A DNA stretch of 64,000 bases from Casuarina equisetifolia (Eukaryota > Streptophyta > Magnoliopsida > Fagales > Casuarinaceae), in NCBI GenBank assembly GCA_028551475.1, contig CM052354.1, forward strand, positions 20,359,258 to 20,423,257, given 5' to 3'. The notes beneath the pieces are model-generated. The model made no database searches. It saw only the letters and a list, made by a program, of their open reading frames with translations, and was not told where the DNA came from. The position numbers and the translations under genes were made by a program. Positions 51,111-62,133 of the stretch are shown here, piece by piece; the stretch's first letter is position 1; each line of letters begins with the position of its first letter.

Positions 51111-51384
51111 ATGGTCACTAAGCTAGCCCAATGCCATATGGAGATCGAATGTAAATTCACTGAGAATGACATTGCTTCGTTGAAAGTGAATGTTGTTTAG
51201 ATGACAAGTTAGACCAGAGAGAGATGGTAGTAGAAAAATGGTTTTGAGTATCATTTTACAAGCTCTAGGACTTGGTTCTAATAGCGAATGGAAAGGGTGA
51301 AGACATAAGTGGCCTAAGGAAAAACAAATAAAGAAAGAAGAAAAGGAGGAGCGAAAGGCTGGAAAAAAAAAAAGGAGACTTATG
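51111..51384 (+). pseudogene. Ty3/gypsy gag, first part, split by the copia insertion
   Basis: The gag start (ATG 51111, MVTKLAQCHME) continues with stops and matches the gag start of the related element at 30900-30600. It is interrupted at 51384 by the copia element and resumes at 56886. The last five bases are TTATG, the left target-site copy with one change from CTATG. Confidence 0.75.
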
Positions 51385-52072
51385 TGTTGGGTTGGTCCAG
51401 CCTATATTCGGGGACTTATTATTGGGTCTAATTAGGGTAATGTGGCCCTAAGATTTAAAAGAAAAAATATAGGGTTTTTTCTTCAAGAGAAGAGGTAAGT
51501 GGCCGTCAAAAAAAGAAAAGAGAGAGAAAAGAAAAGAGCAGAATTTTGCAGGAATTAGAGGCCCTGTGCAGCAGTTGATCAAACATCTGATCAAGGTCAA
51601 TCCGTGGTCCGATTGAGCTGATTTTTTGTCAGCAGGTTCGAGATTGGGTGTACTTCATTGTGAACGGTTGGATCGTCGTTTGGAGCTCTTGAAGTCAGCA
51701 GATTGTGGTCGAAAATCTGGGTGATATTTCTCCAACTTTTCTTGGTTAAGTTGTTATTTACAACTTGTTCTTCACTATTTATTAGTAATTCTATTGTTGT
51801 TGAATCAGTAAATCTTTGTCCTGTTGCTATTGTTAAGGACTTGATTAGGTTGTATCCTAATGATTGATATAGTGGAGATTTGGGTGGACTCCGTGATCGG
51901 TCCCGTGGTTTTTTATCCTTCACATTGGAGGAGTTTTTCCACGTAGAAATTCTTTTGTGTTGATTGTGATTTGCTTGTTTTACTTGTGATTCGAATACAT
52001 CGTTGGTGTTTTTAGTATTTCCTCATAGGTTCAATCAAAGTGGAAAACTTTATACGTCATTTTTTCCCATCA
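51385..52072 (+). repeat. 5' LTR of the copia element
   Basis: 688 bp, TGTTGGG to CATCA. It ends directly before the primer-binding region. Confidence 0.92.
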
Positions 52073-52075
52073 GAG

Positions 52076-52087
52076 TGGTATCAGAGC
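52076..52087 (+). promoter_or_regulatory. Copia primer-binding site (initiator Met tRNA)
   Basis: TGGTATCAGAGC three bases after the LTR is the standard plant copia primer-binding site, complementary to the 3' end of initiator methionine tRNA. Confidence 0.9.
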
Positions 52088-52126
52088 TTAGGTTGTGGTT
52101 GTTTTATCTTTGGATTTGATTGAACG

Positions 52127-55100
52127 ATGGAACTAAGCATTAACAGGATGATTAGTTTGAATGGAAGAAACTATCATGTTTGGAAGGGTAAGATGGAAGA
52201 TTTACTTTATGTGAAGCGTTGGCACTTACCGGTGTTTAGTAAAACTAAACCAGATAACATGAGTGAGGCCGATTGGACTCTTGAGCATAAAATTGTATGC
52301 GGGTTCATTCGACAATTTGTAGATGAGAATGTTTTGAATCACATTAGTAAAGAAACACATGCTCGGACTCTATGGAACAAACTTGAATCTTTGTATGCTC
52401 CAAAGACTGGAAATAATAAAATGTATTTGATGAAGCAACTTATTAGCTTGAAATACAAAGATGGGCAATCCATATCTGATCATTTGAATGAGTTTCAGGG
52501 AATGTTAGATCAACTTTCAGGCATGAATATGAAGTTTGAAGATGAAGTACAAGGACTTTGGTTACTTGGTACTTTACTAGAATCTTGGGAAATATTTCGT
52601 ATGTCAGTGAGTAACTCTACTCCCGATGGAATTGTCACTATGGATTTTGCCAAAACTAGTATTTTAAATGAAGAGATGAGAAGAAAGAGTCAGGGTTCTT
52701 TGTCTCATTCTGAAGCTTTGGTTGTTGAAAATAGGGGAAGAAGTCATAGTAGAAGTCCGAGAGGTTATAACAAAAGTCGAAGTAAGTCTAGATCATGGCA
52801 TAAAAATGTAGAGTGCCATCATTGTGGCAAGATGGGTCATATCAAGAAAAATTGCTTCTAGCTAAAAAATGAAAAGAAAAATGGTAAAGGTAGAAATGAG
52901 AAGAAGAAAGTTAATGAAAGTGAGGAGAAGAAGGACAACAATGATAATGATCGAGTTGCAGCAGCTACTAATGAACTTGTTATTGTGTGCTATAATGATA
53001 ATGTAAATTTTGTAAGCAATGAGACAAGTTGGGTAATTGATAGTGGTGCTTCTCTTCATATTACTTCCAAGAGGGAGTTCTTTACTTCTTATACTCCTGG
53101 AAACTTTGACACATTGAAGATGGGTAATGATTGCTTGGCTAAAGTTGCAGGTATGGGAGATGTATGCTTGGAGACTCGTAATGGATCCAAGTTGGTTCTC
53201 AAGAATGTTAGACATGTACCAGAAATTCGCTTGAATTTGATTTCTATCGGACAACTTGATGATGAAGGTTTTTGCAATATCTTCAATAATGGACAATGGA
53301 AACTTACTAATGGTTCATTAGTTATTGCTAGAGGCAAGAAAGAGTCTTCTTTGTATTTATTTCAGGCCAAGATTTCCAAGAACATTTGTAATGTTGTGGA
53401 AGATGGGAATGCAAGTGCTTTATGACATAAAAGGTTAAGTCACATGAGTGAGAAGGGCATGAATGTGTTGGCAAAGAAGAACTTGTTATCTGAGATTAAG
53501 AGTGCAAAACTTGAGAAGTGTGCACATTGTTTAGCTGAAAAACAGAAAAGAGTTTCATTCTATAGTCACCCTCCTTCAAGAAAATCAGATTTCTTGGAGT
53601 TAGTACACTCAGATGTTTGTGACCTAGTTAACCCGAGAACGCTTGGTGGAGCATCCTACTTTGTGACCTTTATTGATGACTACTCAAGAAAGGTTTGGGT
53701 TTATATTTTGATGTCAAAAGATCAAGTGCTAGATGTGTTTAAACAGTTTCAAGTTTTAGTAGAGCGGCAAACTGGAAAAAAGTTGAAATGCATTCGATCA
53801 GATAATGGTGGTGAGTACATTGGTCCATTTGATGAGTATTGTAGGCAACATGATATTCGACATCAGAAGACACCTCCAAAAACACCTCAGTTGAATGGTA
53901 TAGCGGAACGAATGAACAGGACATTGGTTGAGAAAGTTAGATGCATGATTTCAAATGCTAACTTGCCAAAGACATTTTGGGGTGAGGCATTACTTACAGC
54001 AGCTTATGTTATCAATCTATCTCCAACTGTTGCTTTAGATGGTGATGTACCAGATAGAGTTTGGTTTGGCAAGGATGTTTCCTATAACCATCTAAGAGTA
54101 TTTGGTTGCAAAGCATTTGTTTATATTCCAAAGGATGAGAGGTCTAAGTTAGATGTCAAGACACGAGAATGTATATTTCTTGGTTATGGTTCTGATGAAT
54201 TTGGCTACAGGTGTTATGATCTAGCTGTGAAGAAAATTGTGAGGAGTCGTGATGTTGTATTTTTTGAGAATCAAAATATGACAGATATTGGCCAGAATGA
54301 GAAGAATATGTCACAAGGCTCTAAGATTGGTATTGATATTGATCTAATTCCTTCAAATGATTTACAGCGACAGTTGCCAGAACAAGTTGAGAGTGATATT
54401 CAGCATAATGTTCAGGATCAGGTTCAGAATGACCAATAGGTTGCAGATAATAATGACACTCAGACAGATAATGTTGTTGATGTTCAGCAAAATCCATCTT
54501 CAGTTCCACTATTGAGGAGGTCTACTAGAGGTCGCCATCCATCCTCTAGATACTCCACTGAGGAGTATGTATTATTGACTGATGCAGGTGAGCCTGAGAG
54601 CTTTGAAGAAGCAGCAGAGGATGTGGATAAGAAAAAATAGGTTGATGCAATGCAAGATGAGTTGAAATCTTTGCATGATAATCAAACATTTGAGTTGGTG
54701 ACATTGCCTAAGGGCAAGAAAGCTTTGAAGAATCGTTGAATTTATAGATTGAAGCATGATGAAAATTCTTCACAATCCTGATACAAAGCCAGACTAGTTG
54801 TTAAAGGTTTCAGTCAAAAAAAAGGAATTGATTATGATGGGATTTTCTCACCTGTTGTGAAAATGTCCTCAATTTGAGTGGTTTTGGGATTGGCTGCCAG
54901 TCTTGATTTTGAATTGAGCAAATAGATGTAAAGATTGCTTTTCTTCATGGTGACCGAAATGAAGAAATTTATATAGAGCAACCAGAGGGTTTTAAAAAAA
55001 AAGGTAAAGAGAACTATGTTTGCAAGCTAAAGAAAAGTTTATATGGCTTAAAACAGGCACCAAGACAATGGTATCAAAAATTTGAGTCTTTTATAGGGGA

Positions 55101-56148
55101 ACAAGCCTATAAGAAGACAAATTCTGATCATTGTGTGTTTGTGCAGAAGTTCTCAGATGATGACTTTATCATTCTACTGCTTTATGTAGATTACATGCTT
55201 ATAGTTGGTAAGAACGCTGCAAGAATTGAAGAGTTGAAGCAGGAGTTAAGTAAGTCATTCTCAATGAAAGACTTAGGCTCAGTAAAGCAAATTCTTGGTA
55301 TGAGAGTCAGTCATGACAGAAAAGCTAAGAAGTTATGGTTGTCTTAAGAGGAGTACATCAAGAAAGTGCTTCAAAGGTTTTGTATGGATAAAGCTAAAGT
55401 GGTGAGCACGCCTCTTGCTACACACTTTAAACTTAGTAAGAAACAATGTCCTGCAGATGAGGAAGACAGAAAAGATATGGAAAGAGTTCCTTATGCTTCA
55501 GCTGTTGGTTGTTTAATGTATGCAATGATTTGTACAAGGTCAGATATAGCTCATACAGTTGGAGTAGTTAGTAGATTTACTTCTAATCCTGGAAGAGAAC
55601 ATTAGAATGCAGTGAAGTGGATTCTAAGGTATCTTTGAGGTACTTCTAGTTTGAAACTTTCATTTGGGAGTAATAAGCCTATTCTTGTGGGATATATAGA
55701 TTCTGACATGGCAAGAGATATTGATAATAGAAGATCTACTTCAGGCTACTTGATTAAGTTTTCAGGGGGAGCTGTGGCATGGCAATCAAGATTACAAAAA
55801 TGTATTGCTCTATCTACAACAGAAGCAGAATTTATTGCAGTAACGGAAGCATGTAAAGAGTTTCTTTGGATGAAGGAATTCATAAAAGAACTTGATTTCG
55901 TGCAAGAAAGGTATGTGTTATTTTATGATAGTCAAAGTGCTATACGTCTTGCTTAGAACTCTACTTTTTATCAAAAGTCAAAGCATATTGATATAAGATA
56001 TCATTGGATACGAGATATCATAGAAACCAAAGAGGTTGCACTTGAAAAGGTACATACTGAGGATAATGGTTCTGATATGATGACAAAGGCTCTATGGCGA
56101 GAAAAGTTTGAGTTTTGTCGGCATGAGGCCGGTTTGGATTGTGCTTGA
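52127..56148 (+). pseudogene. Copia gag-pol polyprotein, broken
   Basis: The reading frame starts at ATG 52127. Gag ends with a zinc knuckle (CHHCGKMGHIKKNC, 52808-52849) followed by a TAG at 52859. The same frame resumes with a protease (DSGASLH near 53040) and an integrase with HHCC zinc residues, HSDVCD, SDNGGEY and the NGIAERMNRTL catalytic region. Reverse transcriptase and RNase H (STTEAEF near 55820) follow in another frame after a 1-bp deletion near 54914. Further stops lie at about 53423, 54437, 54638, 54737, 55346, 55603 and 55954. The catalytic YVDD of reverse transcriptase reads YVDY near 55185. It cannot move on its own. Confidence 0.92.
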
Positions 56149-56182
56149 GAAATGGACATATGGAATCTCCCTCATTTGGGTT

Positions 56183-56192
56183 GGAGGGGGAG
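56183..56192 (+). promoter_or_regulatory. Polypurine tract of the copia element
   Basis: GGAGGGGGAG lies a few bases before the 3' LTR, where plus-strand priming occurs in LTR elements. Confidence 0.8.
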
Positions 56193-56195
56193 AAT

Positions 56196-56885
56196 TGTTG
56201 GGTTGGTCCAGCCCATATTCGGGGACTTATTATTGGGTCTAATTAGGGTAATGTGGTCCTAAGATTTAAAAGAAAAAATATAAGGCTTTTTCTTCAAGAG
56301 AAGAGGTGAGTGGCCGTCAAAAAAAGAAAAGAGAGAGAGAAAAGAAAAGAGCAGAATTTTGCAGGAATTAGAGGCCCTGCAGAGCAGTTGATCAAACATC
56401 TGATCAAGGTCAATCCGTGGTCTGATTGAGCTGATTTTTTGTCAGCAGGTTCGGGATTGGGTGTTCTTCATTATGAACGGTTGGATCGTCGTTTGGAGCT
56501 CTTGAAGTCAGTAGATTGTGGTCGAAAATCTGGGTGATATTTCTTCAACTTTTCTTGGTTAAGTTGTTATTTACAACTTGTTCTTCACTATTTATTGGTG
56601 ATTTTATTGTTGTTGAATCAATAAATCTTTGTCCTATTGCTATTGTTAAGGACTTGATTAGGTTGTATCCTAACGATTGATATAGTAGAGATTTGGGTGG
56701 ACTCCATGATCGGTCCCGTGGTTTTTTATCCTTCACATTAGAGGAGTTTTTCCACGTAGAAATTCTTTTATGTTGATTGTGATTTGCTTATTGTACTTAT
56801 GATTTGAATACATCGTTGGTGTTTTTAGTATTTCCTCATAGGTTCAATCAAAGTGGAAAACTTTATACGTCATTTTTTCCCATCA
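56196..56885 (+). repeat. 3' LTR of the copia element
   Basis: 690 bp, aligning with the 5' LTR over its whole length with about 28 differences and a 2-bp indel. It is followed by the target-site copy CTATG at 56886-56890. Confidence 0.92.
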
Positions 56886-58850
56886 CTATGAACCAAAGCA
56901 TGAGCAAGGGAAAAGCGAGAAAAGCAATGGTAATAGATTTAACTAGCTGAGGTTCCAAAAGTAGTATCCTTGGTCTTAGAAACGCAAAAATCTAGAAACC
57001 TAGATTCCCAGCCACTATGAACAGTACCAACGATTTTACTAAGGTCAAAATTAGGAGAGTAAAAACCCAAACCAAAGCAACAAGGAAGGTTGGATGAGCA
57101 TTGGAACATGGAAAATCAAGACCTTGACCATGGACAATATTGAGGGTTTAATGAGCGCAGAAATTAGGATTCATATAAACCCAATCGAGAGTAGTTAAGG
57201 AATTTTGGGTAGGGAGCCAACAGAGAAAACCAAATGGGCTTCCAAGAAGAAATAGATGGCACTAAGAGGGAAGGAACTGAAAGCACTACGATGATTTCAG
57301 GGATGAAAATAGGAATTTTGAAAGAGGAAATAGGATTCCCTAAAGGCAACCTAGAGAGAATAAGGTGCGTTTTGATTTTCCAAAGTTTATAGGTTAAGCT
57401 AACCCGTAAGGATGGATCAATTAGGTGAATCAATTCTTCCATTTCAATGGTACACTAGAAACGGACAAAGTTGATATTGTAACTTGGCACTTGGAAGATA
57501 AAGCATAAATATATGTGGAGTGGCTATAAAGGAAGGTGAATGGGCATTTGATTACCTAGCCCTAGCTAATATCGGTGCTACTTAGGCATTATGGACCCTT
57601 GGCATACAAAAACAAGCTCTTAGATTTAATCAAGTTATGACAATCTAGCATAGTAAAGAATTATGAGGTGATATTCATGAAACTTTTACTAAGATTCCTT
57701 ATTTGAATGATAAATAAGAAGTGATATTTTTCCTAACTAGGTTAAAGGATGGTCTTATGATTTGGTAGATGCTAAGTGTAGTCCCAAAAATCATACGATT
57801 TGGTAGATGTTATAGGATTAGCGTATTTATGGGAGGATGATTATACCACTAGTGGGGGAGAAAAAGTTACTAGTCAAAAGAATTTTAGGAATGCAAACAC
57901 TAGCTGGAACAAGAAGGAAGGATCCCCAAGATCTATTAAGAGGTTAGCTCCTAAGAAAATACAAGAGAGAAGAGAAAAAAGGTTGTGCTTTAATTGTAAT
58001 GAGAAATATACGGTGGGTCATTATGTAAGAAGAGATTGTTTTTGTTGGTTAGAGAGGAGGAAAAAGATGATAGTGATAGTGTAATGCTAAAAGTAGGGGA
58101 AAGGGAACCAAAAATGAATGAGGAATTGCCCAAGATATCTGTCAAGGCCATACAAGGGTCTACTACCCGCAAACTATGAGAGTAAAAGGCTCAATAGTTA
58201 GAGAAATGAACAAAGTATAATTGCTAATTGACTTTGGCAACACACATAACTTTGTAAGTGTCCAAATAGTCAATAAATGGGGACTTAAAATAAGTGAAGG
58301 ATTGGATTTGGAGGTGGCAATGGTGAATGGGGATAAGTTAAAAAGTGAAGGATTGTATAAAGACCTAGTTCTAATAGTACAAAGGGTGACTTTGAAGCTA
58401 GATTTTTGTGTTATGCATGCTAAGAATGGGAGTAGTCTTAAAAGTCCAGTGGTTGAAAACACTAGGCCTCATCTTATTGGATTTCAAACTAATACATATG
58501 GCTCTTAGTGTTGTGGGCACTGTAGTAAGGGTTTAATAATCGCAGAAACTAGGAACCGTATAAACCCAACTAAAAGTAGTTAAGGAATTCTGGGTGGGGA
58601 GGCAACAGAGAAAACCAAACGGGTTTCCAGGATAGAAATAGATGGCACTAGGAAAGAAGAAACTAAGAGCACTACGTTGATTCCAAGGATGAAAATAGGA
58701 ATTTTGAAGGAGGAAAGAGGATTCCACAATGTAGCCTAGAGTGAATAAGGTGCATTTTGATTTATAGGTGGAGCTGACCAGCAAGGATGGATCAACTGAT
58801 TGATCCATTGAAATGGAAGAAATGATTCAACTGATTGATCCATCCTTATA
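56886..58850 (+). mobile_element. Ty3/gypsy remnant: gag, zinc knuckle, protease, then gag again
   Basis: This continues the gypsy gag from 51384: gag body (56891-57900), zinc knuckle (CFNC..., near 57985), protease (58220-58508, with LIDFGNTHNF and VNGDKLKSEG), then a second gag start at about 58555-58850. The protease Asp-Ser/Thr-Gly site reads DFG, so it is inactive even apart from other stops. There is no reverse transcriptase. The second gag is cut at 58850, where the right inverted-repeat arm begins. Confidence 0.8.
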
Positions 58851-59024
58851 GGTTTAACAAAATGACATTATTGCCTTTGGGCCTTACACAAACATGAGCC
58901 CATTTCATACACCAACAACCACACAGCTTAATAAGGGTCCATACATCCCAACCAACACATAAAAGCAACAAAATTATACTCACACATTAGGAGGCCTGTT
59001 ACAGCGAGCGAGCAAGTGATAGTC

Positions 59025-59319
59025 ATGGTGCTTGTCTTGTCCTACCACAACTATGGGAAGACCTTTAGGAAGCCTTGCTATCCGTATGAGAAAGAACGGT
59101 TGAATGTTAAGTGGAAGTTGGTGGAAGAGTATCAACTAAGATGTGAGAGAGGGTTATGGTATTCGAAACAAAGTAAAGATGTTTCTAACCCTCGCTGAAG
59201 AGAACCCCCATTGTATCTTTAAGGGAGAGGATCTTCTCTAGAGGCCTAGTGGAGATGGACTTTTGAATATGAGCCAAAGCAAGCTTAATTATCTCTTGGC
59301 CTTGACTCTGGAGAACTTC
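59025..59319 (+). pseudogene. Ribosomal protein S9 (uS4) pseudogene fragment, right arm
   Basis: Exact mirror of 50322-50616: an intron-free, frame-broken fragment of the first half of cytosolic ribosomal protein S9, starting at ATG 59025. The conserved NYGKTF and YEKERL blocks allow the call; a stop and a frameshift show it is dead. Confidence 0.8.
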
Positions 59320-60497
59320 CCTAAGCTCCATCATCAAAACCATTTACAATAGTCGGACAAGTACACGAGACCTAATGCCAAAGTTATTTACAACCTTGAA
59401 GACAAAGTTGTCCGTGCAGGGGAAGGATTGTTACGTGTGCTAGTCAAAAGAGATTGTTCCAAATTAGAAAGTATCCTTTTGTCCACTAACTTCCTAGCTG
59501 CCATTGGATGTTCTTTAAAAGAAGTGACTTTAGCTGAAATACGGTGTCATAGGGAATGGGTTGGGTCTATATTTGGCTAAAAAGGTAGGTGAGACGTGGT
59601 CTTGATGGCAGACGTTGAAGCTCATATAAAGAGATTGCTATGCAAGTAGAAGGTAGCTTTTGAAATCTAAGAAAAATGATTTGTTTTCCCTTTTGAAAAT
59701 AGAGTTTTGATGTCCCTCTAATAATGCCAAGGCTCCATGTTATCTAAAGCTCTTATAATTTGCCTCAAACGAGAGGAAACCATTTGTCCATGACCCTATT
59801 ACGTGCTCAAACATTTTTGCATGTAACATATGCCCCCTCCTCATTCCCTCCATTCTCTCATTGCCACTCTTCAAGAACGTTTTTCGTTCACTCTCTCTAT
59901 TGCCCTTTCTCTCTTGTTGAAGGAAGTTAAAGATCATTAACTTCTGTTGTGTCATTATTTTCATGCTTCTATTACATGGTTAATATTTTGTGCCGTATTT
60001 TCTCCTCTCCCCTTGGTTATTTTGTTTTACTAATCTTTTTATTGTCCTTCTAACAAGAGGGGATGCCCACATGCGTCCATGGAAAACATTGAAGGATCCA
60101 AAAAAGTCCAAAACTAATCTCTGGAGCGCCATCACACTCTATAATTTAGCAATAAATTCTACACTAACCTTGTTGTTGGTGTTAGAAGGAAAAAATACGG
60201 TGGTACTCTGTGACCTGCCTCCGTGCTGAGATTAAAGTGCCACTGCTTTGACGCTGGAGAAGATTTTTTGATGAGGCTCTAAGGCCACAAACAAGACGAT
60301 GGTGGCAGGTGTTTACAAAACTCTGATTAGAGAGTGCCCCACTCGCCAATAGATAATCTTCTCTTTGTTTTTTGAACTCCTTGAAATTTAATGCTAATAA
60401 TTGTTAATTTTATGGCAGCTAGATGTTTTTTTTACGCTTATATTCTGCATGTTCAATATGTTTTTCAAAGGCAAACATCTGTGGTAGCAGTCTCGTT
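59320..60497. other. Arm DNA without a recognised gene (mirror)
   Basis: Mirror of 49144-50321; nothing recognisable on either strand. Confidence 0.5.
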
Positions 60498-62133
60498 GTA
60501 AATGTTGGATGTGTTGGTGTAAAACAACTCCTATTGAAGCTACCGTAAACATGCTAGCTTCTAATAGCTTTCTCTGAGGAGGTCCCTGCACTCTCTGTGC
60601 AGGAAAACAAGTTGCTGGCTTGCTTTGCATATCAAGGTAGCGTATCAAGCTATAGAGATCGGTTCCTGTTGTGGGAACCGATTGTTGACCATTCAATGGG
60701 GCAGCTATACACCTGCCACGTAGTTTCATGTCCGAACAATTTATAGACCATAATCAACTAACAGATCTTATTCATATATTTACAATTTCAACTAGAGGAT
60801 ACCAGGCAGTCAATGGAGAAATAAATGAACAAAATAGAAGGTACTGTATTTGACGCTAAATAAATAACTACACTTACATTAAAAGCAATTTTCAAAGAAA
60901 TTGTAAACTGAACTATCTGAATGCAAACACTTATACTAACTCATGATTTACATCATTTTTCCTCAAATGATTAAAAAAAAGATCTTTCCCTTACTGGGGG
61001 CTTATGAAGGAAAGAACTGTAGTTAAGGGGAAAAAAAAGACACCAAGTAGTGCCCATAAAAAGGCACAGAATGGACTTTCAAGTTTGTTGAAGAAATATG
61101 CAATAACTAGCATCCCAAGGCTGCTTTGCCCAACTCCCCGATGGTGAAAATAGTGACGAGGAGAAAGAGATGGAGCAGTAGAGGGTCAAGTGGAAGTCAT
61201 TTTATATCAATGATATAATATGTGTCATTGCGTTACATTTTATGTTTTATATCAATTGTGTATATTATATAATGAGGTGCAGTATGCATTACGTTTTATT
61301 TTACTTATGTTAATTGTATAGTATAATTTGCTTTCTTAGTTACACTAGGTTTCATAATATTTTTATGACATTTTTCATATTTCTTTTTATGCATAGTTCA
61401 TATATAAATTTTTATAAAATGAGAATATTTAATCTAAACCTTTATGTATTCTAGATTTTCTTTTGGATAAATATGTGTTTATTCTAGTCAATAAAATTGG
61501 TATTTCAATAGTCTTATTTTGTAAAACTTTATAATTTCATTTAAACCATAGATAAGACATACAAACTAATAAAGAAAGCATTCTAGATCTAATTGATTTG
61601 AGAATGGATCGTTAAAAAATGAATCTAGTTCTCTTTAACATATTTGGTTCTTCAAGGTTAGATTTATTGTTTCTTCATAGCTAAGGTAACAATCTATAAT
61701 ATATATATATATTAATAAGAGACATATGGTAATTCAATCATGAAAGCTTCAAATTATCCACCCTTTCAATGGGGAAGCTCATAAATCTTATAGTATATGC
61801 CAATATTTTGATATGATGTTGTGAGACATCTATTAGCAAATGTATAAGTTGAGCTTAATGAGTATAAGTAATGACCCTTAGTGACAACAATTGAGTTGAC
61901 CCATGCATATACCCATTATCCATAGGAAAAGGTTCGATGACAAAATAAAAAGAATAGGAACTATTTTTTTGGTTCAAAATTTAATCCTTAAAGCTAGGAA
62001 ACAGATATTTCAAGTTCAAATACTAAAGGGTTGTTCTCATGGTGATGTACACTTTTAAGAGGTATCAAAAAGAATAAAATAATGGTACAATATCCTATAG
62101 GGGAAGCCTAAAGCGTACAAATCTCCCAACAAG
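60498..62133 (-). repeat. SQE downstream flank, copy E
   Basis: Mirror of the D flank (47508-49143), with the same (TA)n run at about 61697-61711 and the exact stem-loop at about 60659-60683. Confidence 0.88.

Larger units (their letters stand above)
51385..56885 (+). mobile_element. Ty1/copia (Tnt1-like) LTR retrotransposon, complete structure, inactive
   Basis: A 5.5-kb element with two LTRs (51385-52072 and 56196-56885), both starting TGTTGGG and ending in CATCA. It has an initiator-methionine primer-binding site and a purine-rich tract before the right LTR. The domain order gag, protease, integrase, reverse transcriptase, RNase H is that of copia elements and resembles the Tnt1 group. 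By hand alignment the LTRs differ at roughly 4 percent of positions, mostly transitions, so the insertion is not fresh. It sits inside a gypsy gag; the undisturbed site is visible at about 30610 on the minus strand, and the target-site duplication is CTATG with one later change on the left. Confidence 0.93.
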
